Origin: a virus
IMG/VR virus record: IMGVR_UViG_3300032086_000473
Span: 1 to 36,332 of that record
Length of the DNA stretch: 36,332 nt
Direction: 5' to 3' (one strand)
Shown here: piece by piece, positions 5,205-12,311 of the stretch
Layout: every line of letters begins with the position of its first letter
How positions within the stretch are numbered: position 1 is the first letter of the stretch
Made by a program: the position numbers and the translations under genes
Notes under the pieces: generated by a model
Told to the model about the DNA's origin: nothing
Databases searched by the model: none
What the model saw: only the letters and a program-made list of their open reading frames with translations

Positions 5205-5465
5205 TTATTTAGTTGATGGTTCGAACTTGTTGTAAGATCTTTCTTCTACATATTTTTGCCAACTTCTAGGATAGTTTGTTTCCCACCAAGTGAAGTTAGG
5301 AACGATCTTTCTTTTAAAAGAAAACACCCACATACCATAACCTTTTTCTACTGCTTCGGTTTCTAGTCTTTCTAGTTCAGCTTTGATCTTTCTAGTTTGC
5401 TGCTCTAGTTTAGTTTTCTTTGCTTTAAGATCTTCGATCTTATCAAGTGTTTCTTGTTTATTCAT
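5205..5465 (-). CDS. Coiled-coil protein, 86 aa
   Basis: First gene of the leftward operon. Residues 1-45 (MNKQETLDKIEDLKAKKTKL onward to ERLETEAVEKG) have heptad-spaced Leu/Ile and are Lys/Glu-rich, a predicted coiled coil. The C-terminal part is aromatic (MWVFSFKRKIVPNFTWWETN). It starts after AACTAGAAAGGAAACAAA, the operon cassette. No family is recognised. Its place directly behind the promoter suggests early expression; a DNA- or host-protein-binding dimer is possible but not shown. Confidence 0.65.
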   Translation of the reverse strand: MNKQETLDKIEDLKAKKTKLEQQTRKIKAELERLETEAVEKGYGMWVFSFKRKIVPNFTWWETNYPRSWQKYVEERSYNKFEPSTK

Positions 5466-5494
5466 TTTGTTTCCTTTCTAGTTAAACTGTAACG

Positions 5495-5514
5495 TCTTGT
5501 TACAAGTAACAAGA
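5495..5514. promoter_or_regulatory. Operator-like palindrome at leftward start site
   Basis: TCTTGTTAC-aa-GTAACAAGA, perfect 9-bp arms. It overlaps the -10 and the expected transcription start of the leftward promoter, a typical repressor position; it could alternatively act as a leader hairpin. Confidence 0.6.
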
Positions 5515-5538
5515 TAATGATCTGGATCAGAATGTCAA
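5511..5538 (-). promoter_or_regulatory. Leftward sigma70-type promoter
   Basis: Reverse strand: consensus TTGACA (5538-5533), 16-base spacer, TATCTT (5516-5511), about 45 bases before the ATG at 5465. The spacer includes TGATC-ca-GATCA, another small dyad. This is the best promoter match in the window and would drive the leftward operon. Confidence 0.68.
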
Positions 5539-5555
5539 CAACCAAACAACAATTA
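5536..5555. repeat. 20-bp direct repeat, copy 2
   Basis: CAACAACCAAACAACAATTA, a diverged copy of the repeats at 3912 and 5779. It touches the -35 of the leftward promoter. Confidence 0.55.
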
Positions 5556-5577
5556 TTTTACAACCAATGCACTTTTT

Positions 5578-5637
5578 TCTGATATCAGATATTGTGTTGC
5601 AATAATACAACAACCTCCCGACAACCTCCCGACAACC
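5578..5637. repeat. Palindrome and 11-bp tandem repeat in control region
   Basis: TCTGATATCAGA (5578-5589) is a perfect 12-bp palindrome. ACAACCTCCCG is repeated in tandem at 5610 and 5621, with a third partial ACAACC at 5632. All lie in the 419-base gene-free region 5466-5884 between divergent operons, where protein binding sites are expected. Confidence 0.65.
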
Positions 5638-5720
5638 ATGACTAGGGGTTACTGTGCCGCATTGCGGCGCAAATGCTGCAACGCGGCGAGGGGCACCCCC
5701 ATATATACAGCGTGCATAGC

Positions 5721-5739
5721 ACACATATGTGTCTATAAT
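5721..5739 (+). promoter_or_regulatory. Palindrome plus TATAAT, candidate late promoter
   Basis: Perfect palindrome ACACATATGTGT (5721-5732) is followed one base later by TATAAT (5734-5739), 145 bases upstream of the first late gene. There is no convincing -35, so activation by a factor bound to the palindrome is plausible. Which strand is used is uncertain. Confidence 0.4.
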
Positions 5740-5778
5740 ATTAGTTTTGTAAATTCATTCGGGGGTATCTCCATTGGG

Positions 5779-5798
5779 CAACAAGTAAACAACAACTA
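5779..5798. repeat. 20-bp direct repeat, copy 3
   Basis: CAACAAGTAAACAACAACTA, differing from copy 1 (3912-3931) at one position. It has no promoter in the equivalent place and is followed by a small hairpin CTAGG-ttc-CCTAG (5796-5808). Confidence 0.7.
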
Positions 5799-5847
5799 GG
5801 TTCCCTAGCCCCCAGAAAAAATCGCGGGTGTATTTTCATTTCAGTTT

Positions 5848-5868
5848 GTTGTAAAGTACTTTCACAAC
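5848..5868. promoter_or_regulatory. Imperfect palindrome upstream of late operon
   Basis: GTTGT-AAAGTACTTT-c-ACAAC: a 10-bp palindromic core flanked by 5-bp inverted arms, with one extra base. It ends two bases before the AGGAG ribosome site of the transglycosylase gene, so a bound factor could affect transcription or a hairpin could affect translation. Confidence 0.5.
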
Positions 5869-5884
5869 CAAGGAGCAAGAACAG

Positions 5885-6538
5885 ATGTCCGAGAACAACA
5901 GGCACAGGCGGGTAGCTTCGCAGATGGCGGAGCGGTATGGTGTTGATCCAGAGATATTTAATAGGTTGATTGCGAAGGAGAGCAGTTGGAATCCTAATGC
6001 GAAGGGATCTGCGGGTGAGGTTGGATATACGCAGATTATGGCTGCAACGGGTATGAATCCTGGGTTTGGTGTAACGCCAATCAAGGATCGGAGTGATCCT
6101 GTTGACAACTTACGGTTTGGTGCGGAGTATTTGGGTGCATTGATTGAGTATTATAACGGGGATTATACCAAGGCATTGATGGCGTATAACGGTGGTGCGG
6201 GGAACGTGGATCAAGATAAGTCGTCTAGTGATGCAAAGAAGTACGCTGCGGAGGTATTGAGTGGGAAGGAAGTTCAGACGAAACCTGAACCACGGCCCAC
6301 GGGTCTTGTACCGCAGGCGGAGGACAAGAAGGGGATGGATGCGATTAGCAAGGGCATTGAGGAGTTGTTAGCTCCGAAGAAGAAGTTGCCATTGAAAGCT
6401 CCACCTCGTATTCAGAGATTTGGAAGAAGTGGTCGGATGAGTCCGTTGAGTGGGGCGGGGATTCCGGGTTTAGGAAACATTAAGAGGTATTCGACCCCTG
6501 GTGGTATAGAGAGTTTGTATCGTGCTACAAAAGATTGA
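5885..6538 (+). CDS. Lytic transglycosylase (SLT-type), virion-associated
   Basis: 217 residues. The N-terminal domain (about 6-125) is a soluble lytic transglycosylase fold: KESSWNP with catalytic Glu32, GYTQIM (47-52) and AYNGG (100-104), in the usual order and spacing. These enzymes cut the glycan strand of peptidoglycan. The C-terminal ~90 residues are basic, Pro/Lys/Arg-rich and probably disordered. There is no signal peptide, and the gene sits at the head of the structural module beside a probable ejection protein, so it likely acts from the virion during DNA entry. AGGAG lies nine bases before the ATG. Lysine codons are almost all AAG here, unlike the central part of the 1,286-aa gene. 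Confidence 0.85.
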   Translation: MSENNRHRRVASQMAERYGVDPEIFNRLIAKESSWNPNAKGSAGEVGYTQIMAATGMNPGFGVTPIKDRSDPVDNLRFGAEYLGALIEYYNGDYTKALMAYNGGAGNVDQDKSSSDAKKYAAEVLSGKEVQTKPEPRPTGLVPQAEDKKGMDAISKGIEELLAPKKKLPLKAPPRIQRFGRSGRMSPLSGAGIPGLGNIKRYSTPGGIESLYRATKD

Positions 6539-6989
6539 GACGGAGTATCGGGAGATTACGGGGGAAGACTTCGATGCATTGCGTGATTTAGGTCGGATGA
6601 TGCATGAAGAGGGTTCGTATTCACATTTAGAGTTTAGCGACAGGCGGTTGTTTGAGACATTCAAGCGTTACATGGATGATCCAGATCGCATTGGAATTAT
6701 AGCCATGAAGGGGGATAAGCCTTGTGGTATGATTGGTGGGTACGTTAGCAAGTATTATTTTAGTGACGAATTAGTTGCGGGGGACATTGCGTGGTTTGTT
6801 GTGCCGGAGTATCGAGGATCACGGCTCGGGTTACATTTATTAGATGCATTTGAGGACTGGGCTAAATCCAAGGGGGTTTCGGAGCTTCGTATTGGGATTA
6901 GCACGGGTGTAAACATGGAGGCGTTTGATCGTTTGATGAAAAAGCGCGGATATAGTATGGTAGGTGCAAACTACCGTTTGGAGAATTAA
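6522..6989 (+). CDS. GNAT-family N-acetyltransferase
   Basis: 155 residues starting with GTG at 6522, overlapping the transglycosylase by 17 bases; no other start would keep the whole domain. Motif A is visible at residues 90-108 (AWFVVPEYRGSRLGLHLLDA), with the acetyl-CoA-binding RGSRLG turn, followed by an amphipathic helix and the motif B region (VNMEAFDRLMKKRGY). GNAT enzymes transfer an acetyl group from acetyl-CoA to an amine. The substrate is unknown: candidates are a virion protein, a host protein or a small molecule. Similar acetyltransferases occur in structural clusters of environmental podovirus-like phages, to my recollection. Confidence 0.85.
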   Translation: MLQKIETEYREITGEDFDALRDLGRMMHEEGSYSHLEFSDRRLFETFKRYMDDPDRIGIIAMKGDKPCGMIGGYVSKYYFSDELVAGDIAWFVVPEYRGSRLGLHLLDAFEDWAKSKGVSELRIGISTGVNMEAFDRLMKKRGYSMVGANYRLEN

Positions 6990-6990
6990 T

Positions 6991-9900
6991 ATGTTTAGCA
7001 TAGTTGATCGTTATAAGTTATGGAACTGCGCAGCATTTGGGTGTGATGATGACAACGGCGGTGGCGGTGGAAGTAGTAGCAGTAGCGACAAGGATGACAA
7101 ACCGAGCGGCGTAGGCGCGGGGAACACGTTACCTGATGGAAGCACCAGTTTAGGTTCTGTATCTGCGACGGGTCAGTATGCGGGGGATGGTTTTGAGTGG
7201 AAGCAGAATCCTAACACCAATGCGTTGACGCGGGTATATACGGGTGCGAATAAGAATGCGGGTTTGGGCACCGATGTTAAGATGGGTGGTACATCGGACA
7301 AGAACACCAAGGAAGCGATTGCGAACATTTCGTTGAACGAGGGTACAGCGTTTGCGGGATCGGCAGGTTCGGCAACAGATGGGAATCTACTTAATCTAGT
7401 AACGGAAGGTACTACTGGAGCCAGTGACAGTTACGCGGATCAAGTTGGGGTAACGGATTACAATCCTGTTGTGAGTTATGATTCTACGCAGACGGGCGTG
7501 GCTAACGATCTATTACGTGAGCAACCAGAACCTTCTGCACCAGAACCCCCTGCACCTGATCCGACAAACTTCGCGGTTAGTCAGGGTGAAGCGGGGCGCG
7601 GCGGTCCAGATTCAGCGGCACCTACATTTACATATCAACCCGGTGTAGATCCTGAGATGGAGATGCTCGTTTCATTGAAGAACTCAGGCGTAGACTTAGA
7701 ACCAAATGAATATTTAAAAGCTACGGCGTATGAGAGAGATAAAATAGCAGCGGCGGGTGGTGAAGACGCTGTGATGAATGCATCTGTTTTGCCTACGACT
7801 CAAGTAGCAGATGCAGGGATTCTTTCAACTATAGGAAACTATGCTACTGATTTAGGTTCAGATATATACAAAGCTTTAACTTTTCAGGATGACGTGACTC
7901 CTGCACTTGTAGATGGTTTTTCGAATGTTGCTGTGGGTGTCCCCAGAAACATCCAAGAAGGAATCCAAGGTGCGAGTAACTACTTTTATAACACAGCACC
8001 TCTTAGTAATTTCAGCGGCTCTGGAATAACTAACCCTTTTTTCATGATCGGTGACGAAATAAACAAATACCTTATGCCAAGGGAACAACAAGTAGATCGT
8101 ATTCTTTCTCAAGATTTAACCAGAGACCCTAGCGCGGGTGTTCAAGGTGCGAACTTACTTGCAAGTGGTTTTGGGGCTGTTGCGGACAAACTTGAGGATG
8201 TACTTCAACCCGGACAATCTGGTGTATTTACTGGGGATAGGTTTAGCGATCTTAACTTTGTAGGTGCGGATACAGGTCAACAGCTTAGAGGTGGAGACGC
8301 AGTTTCGGGTGCAATTAATCTAGGTGCAAGTGAAGGGCTTGCTGACACAGGGATCGACATCCTTATGTCTTTGAATCCTTATACAAGAGGGCTTTCCGCT
8401 GTTATCAACGCGGGTGAGCAGCTTACAGGACTCGAAGCAGGAATCTCTGATCAAATAGATAACGCTTATGTTGCAGGTCAGTTAGACAACAACCCAATGT
8501 TCCAGAAAGCATTAAAAGCTCAAGATGGGAATGTTGACAACGCACTGGCTGTATTGAAGAATCTTTCTTACTCCGCTGATGTAGGAGGAGTTCCGGCAAA
8601 CTTGGCAACAATGGCTTCAGGTGCGGTAGATGCCTTTATTCCTGGGCCAAAGGGAGGATTCACTGGTCTTGCGAAAGAAGGAGCAAAAAGAGCGGGTGTA
8701 GAAGGAGGTCAAGGAGCTTTTGAAAGCTACACGGCTATTAGCGCGGTAAATAGCGCATTGGGTACAGACTTTGACCCAACAAGAAACATAGCGGGTGCAG
8801 CAACAACTGAAGCTCTTGCGGGTTCTACAGGTGCAGTTGTGAGTCCATTTGTTGGTACAAACCAGACAGCGAGTCAAAGAAGATTTGTTCAAGACTCGGC
8901 GTTAGGTAACCAAGCAGCCATGGAACAAGCTGCGGGAACCCAAGGGGTAGCATCGTTTGCGGTTGCCCCTGCAAATCAGACAGCGGTTTCAACTCAGCCA
9001 GAAGCTATGACCACGGCACCTACCGTGTTTAATCCTAATCTTTCACCAACAGCGGGTGAGCTTGCTGAATCTAATGTCCCAACGGCATATGACATAGAGC
9101 AAGACAAAGTTGCAGGATTGTTAGAGGGGCCGCAGGCACTTGACCCGATGGCAACGTCGCTCGATGTGATGGCAGCGCAGGAGATTATAGAAAACCAGAT
9201 CAGAGAAACGGGAACCATTTCTCCAGAGGTCATGACTAATTTGCAGGCGGCGACTGGGTTGTCGATGAACGACTTGAGCAGCATGGCTGTGAATGCATCG
9301 ACTGGTACGCTTGGAGGTCAGACTTTCCCGATTAACGTTGGAAGCGAGACACCTTCTGATCTGATGGATCAACCGACAGGTATTGGCGGTGGAAGCAACA
9401 TTGCCGTAGAGACTTTACCGAATGGGGACACGTTACTGCGTAACAATGAGACAGGACGTACAACTGTGGTTGATAAAGGTGAGAACCTTGCAAATGCGAT
9501 ACAGGTATTTGATGAAGTAACCACACCGTTTGGAGCACCAGAGATAGATACCGCTGCTCCGTCGTTACCTACGTTTAATGTTGCGGGAGCACCTGGACAA
9601 CCAGTTCTACCTGCGGGAACGGATACGTCTCCAGTTATGCCATCGGCACCAAAAGCTCCTAATATACCAGACATTGATGTTGCGGGTCTTGGATCCTTAA
9701 CACTGGGTTCAAGACCAGACATTGATACATCTAGTCTTCCAGAGGGTATTGCCGCTGCCGCTGCTCAAGACAATAATCCTAATCAACCTGCTCCAACAGG
9801 CACGACATTTACGACAGCCCGTGGTTCTACTTATACTGTTACGGCAGATGGAACCACGGTTAGAAACCGTGCTCCTGACGAAGAAGGTGGTGATTTTGTA

Positions 9901-10851
9901 CAACAACCACAAAGCGGCAAAACAATCTTTGTATCAAACGAAGACAAACAAAAGTTTGGATCCTTATTTCAACAAGGCGAACCTGGACTGTATCAGTTTA
10001 CGCCTGTTGCAGGGACTACGGACAAAGCTCAGTTGGTTTTCACTAAAGACTACGGTCCTAATAAAGCAGGAGATCCTGTCCCTGGTACTGAGATCACTTA
10101 TTCAAATACTCCAGAATCAGGGCAGAGTCCTATTGAAATTTACAATTCTACCAACGACAACCCTAATAACATTCATTTTGGGTCTGAGATCACTCAGGTT
10201 GGAGACGGGGACACACTTCCTGCTGCAACGGGTACTGAGGTTATTATTGACGACGATGGTTCAGCAAGAGAGGTTGGTGGTCTAGAGGGAGAGATCCTCG
10301 GGCCAGAGATTTCTACTGAGGTCACCCCAGATCAAGACACTGGTGTAACGATAGATATAGAAGCAGTGACTGAGACGGACACAACTCCTGAAGTTGAAAC
10401 CGGCACGGTAGTTTCCTTGCCACCAACAGATCAGGACACAACTCCAAAACCTCCTGTAACGGTAACACCTCCAGTAGATGTGAAACCTTTGATTGAGGTT
10501 GATGTAGACGAGCCACCAGAGCCACCAGAAGAAGAACCACCAGTGGTAACGGTTGATCCACCAGAAGAACCACCAGTTGTTTTGATTCCGCCAGTTACTA
10601 AAACAGATGATGATGGTAACACAATCACAGAGTGTCCAGAGGGGTATCAAGAAGTACAAACTCCTGATGGCATCATGTGTGAAAAGATAACCACAGCTAC
10701 AACCACGACAGGACGTAGAACATATGGTGTAGGACGCACAGCCACAACAGGTTTGGCGGGTAACATAGGCCGTCAGCTACCTAGATCACGCACTAGAACC
10801 AGAACTACAACCTCAAGAAGTCGGGTGAAACCAACAACACGTAGCGCATGA
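6991..10851 (+). CDS. Very large virion protein, probable ejection/internal protein
   Basis: 1,286 residues from the ATG at 6991, two bases after the GNAT stop; earlier in-frame codons overlap that gene. The N-terminus (MFSIVDRYKLWNCAAFGCDD) leads into a Gly/Ser run. Residues about 200-640 are Ala/Gly-rich and helical with stretches such as 'NIAGAATTEALAGSTGAVVS', which resemble membrane-inserting ejection proteins. Residues about 690-980 are low-complexity. Near the C-terminus is a Pro/Glu-rich segment (PPEPPEEEPPVV), a CPEGYQEVQTPDGIMC segment with two Cys, and an Arg/Thr-rich tail. No enzyme domain is recognised. The position between a transglycosylase and the large terminase supports an internal/ejection role, but this is inference. 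Lysine codon use shifts from AAG to AAA around 7.3-7.7 kb. Confidence 0.7.
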   Translation: MFSIVDRYKLWNCAAFGCDDDNGGGGGSSSSSDKDDKPSGVGAGNTLPDGSTSLGSVSATGQYAGDGFEWKQNPNTNALTRVYTGANKNAGLGTDVKMGGTSDKNTKEAIANISLNEGTAFAGSAGSATDGNLLNLVTEGTTGASDSYADQVGVTDYNPVVSYDSTQTGVANDLLREQPEPSAPEPPAPDPTNFAVSQGEAGRGGPDSAAPTFTYQPGVDPEMEMLVSLKNSGVDLEPNEYLKATAYERDKIAAAGGEDAVMNASVLPTTQVADAGILSTIGNYATDLGSDIYKALTFQDDVTPALVDGFSNVAVGVPRNIQEGIQGASNYFYNTAPLSNFSGSGITNPFFMIGDEINKYLMPREQQVDRILSQDLTRDPSAGVQGANLLASGFGAVADKLEDVLQPGQSGVFTGDRFSDLNFVGADTGQQLRGGDAVSGAINLGASEGLADTGIDILMSLNPYTRGLSAVINAGEQLTGLEAGISDQIDNAYVAGQLDNNPMFQKALKAQDGNVDNALAVLKNLSYSADVGGVPANLATMASGAVDAFIPGPKGGFTGLAKEGAKRAGVEGGQGAFESYTAISAVNSALGTDFDPTRNIAGAATTEALAGSTGAVVSPFVGTNQTASQRRFVQDSALGNQAAMEQAAGTQGVASFAVAPANQTAVSTQPEAMTTAPTVFNPNLSPTAGELAESNVPTAYDIEQDKVAGLLEGPQALDPMATSLDVMAAQEIIENQIRETGTISPEVMTNLQAATGLSMNDLSSMAVNASTGTLGGQTFPINVGSETPSDLMDQPTGIGGGSNIAVETLPNGDTLLRNNETGRTTVVDKGENLANAIQVFDEVTTPFGAPEIDTAAPSLPTFNVAGAPGQPVLPAGTDTSPVMPSAPKAPNIPDIDVAGLGSLTLGSRPDIDTSSLPEGIAAAAAQDNNPNQPAPTGTTFTTARGSTYTVTADGTTVRNRAPDEEGGDFVQQPQSGKTIFVSNEDKQKFGSLFQQGEPGLYQFTPVAGTTDKAQLVFTKDYGPNKAGDPVPGTEITYSNTPESGQSPIEIYNSTNDNPNNIHFGSEITQVGDGDTLPAATGTEVIIDDDGSAREVGGLEGEILGPEISTEVTPDQDTGVTIDIEAVTETDTTPEVETGTVVSLPPTDQDTTPKPPVTVTPPVDVKPLIEVDVDEPPEPPEEEPPVVTVDPPEEPPVVLIPPVTKTDDDGNTITECPEGYQEVQTPDGIMCEKITTATTTTGRRTYGVGRTATTGLAGNIGRQLPRSRTRTRTTTSRSRVKPTTRSA

Positions 10852-12311
10852 ACTTACAAACCTTACCAGAAGAAGCCTTAAAGGAGATTCTGGCTTTAAC
10901 CGAGGCCAAGAAACGGCTTGATTTGAGGGAACAAGCCTCTGAAAAATTCATGCCGTTTGCTCATCATGTGTATGAGAACTTCATTGAAGGGCGACATCAC
11001 CGAATTATCGCAGAAAAACTGGAACAAGTGGCGCAAGGAAAGCTCAAACGGCTGATCATCAACATGCCACCGCGTCATTCTAAGTCTGAATTTGCAAGTT
11101 TTTTGATGCCTGCATGGTTTTTGGGGCGCAATCCGAAGCTCAAAATCATTCAGGCCACGCACAATACAGAACTGGCGGTACGTTTTGGACGCAAGGTTCG
11201 AGACCTTATAGACGATCCACAATATAAAGACATCTTTCCTGATACTAATCTGAAAGAAGACAACAAGGGGGCGGGAAAATGGCAAACCGACAAAGGTGGT
11301 GAGTATTTTGCGGCGGGTGTTGGGGCTGCGGTTACTGGTCGCGGTGCGGACTTGTTCGTCATTGACGACCCTCATTCGGAACAGGACGCTCTGAGCGAAA
11401 GCGCATTCGACAATGCGTATGAATGGTACACTTCTGGCCCCCGTCAGCGTCTCCAACCGGGTGGTGCGATCATAATTGTTATGACTCGATGGGGAAAAAA
11501 GGACTTAACAGGCCGTTTGTTAGCTGCGCAGGGCAGTGATATCATGGCAGATCAGTGGGAAGTCGTAGAATTTCCTGCAATCATGCCCTCAGACGAACCA
11601 TTGTGGCCTGAGTTCTGGGAAAAAGACGCATTGTTGTCCATCAAAGCGTCATTGCCTGTACAAAAATGGAATGCACAGTGGCAACAAACGCCGACAAGCT
11701 CAGATTCTGCGATTATCAAGCGGGATTGGTGGCAACCGTGGGAGAAAGAAGAGATTCCCCCTGTAAAATACATCATACAGTCCTACGATACGGCGTTTTC
11801 CAAGAAAGAATCCGCCGATTACAGCGCAATTACGACATGGGGCGTGTTTGAACCAGACGAAGGTGGGGCAGATAATCTGATTTTGATGGACGCACGGCGA
11901 GGGCGGTGGAATTTTCCTGAACTTAAAGAGGTGGCGTATGAAGAACACGAATACTGGGAGCCAGACATGGTTGTGGTCGAAGCGAAAGCGACGGGTACAC
12001 CGCTCATTGACGAGTTGCGGCTACGCGGTATTCCGGCACTTGGCTTCTCACCTGGCAAAGGTAAGGATAAAATAACTAGAATGCACATGGTTGCACCATT
12101 GTTCGAAGCAGGTGTAGTATGGGCACCAATAGACAAAAAATTTGCTGACGAAGTTATAGAAGAAGTAGTTTCATTTCCTAATGGCGATCATGATGACTTT
12201 TGTGATAGTATGACGTTAGCACTAATGCGTTTTCGGCAGGGCGGATTTATATCTCTGCAAGGAGAAAACGATGAACACGACGAGTACCGTCCTAAACGGG
12301 AGTATTACTAA
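10848..12311 (+). CDS. terL: Terminase large subunit (packaging ATPase-nuclease)
   Basis: 487 residues, complete. The ATPase domain has Walker A-like PPRHSKSE (74-81) and Walker B LFVIDDPH (169-176). The RNase H-fold nuclease has SYDTAF with Asp313, VVVEAK with Glu378 and HDDFCDSM (448-455) supplying the third acidic group. The protein pumps DNA into the prohead and cuts it. The start overlaps the previous stop (ATGA) and the end overlaps the portal start (TAATG). Its small subunit is about 8.5 kb upstream, beyond a leftward operon, which is unusual. Confidence 0.95.
   Translation: MNLQTLPEEALKEILALTEAKKRLDLREQASEKFMPFAHHVYENFIEGRHHRIIAEKLEQVAQGKLKRLIINMPPRHSKSEFASFLMPAWFLGRNPKLKIIQATHNTELAVRFGRKVRDLIDDPQYKDIFPDTNLKEDNKGAGKWQTDKGGEYFAAGVGAAVTGRGADLFVIDDPHSEQDALSESAFDNAYEWYTSGPRQRLQPGGAIIIVMTRWGKKDLTGRLLAAQGSDIMADQWEVVEFPAIMPSDEPLWPEFWEKDALLSIKASLPVQKWNAQWQQTPTSSDSAIIKRDWWQPWEKEEIPPVKYIIQSYDTAFSKKESADYSAITTWGVFEPDEGGADNLILMDARRGRWNFPELKEVAYEEHEYWEPDMVVVEAKATGTPLIDELRLRGIPALGFSPGKGKDKITRMHMVAPLFEAGVVWAPIDKKFADEVIEEVVSFPNGDHDDFCDSMTLALMRFRQGGFISLQGENDEHDEYRPKREYY

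Noticed and set aside
10282-10659. Trp-rich reverse frames at the 3' end of the giant gene
   Set aside because: Trp-rich product is the antisense of a Pro/Thr-rich coding segment.
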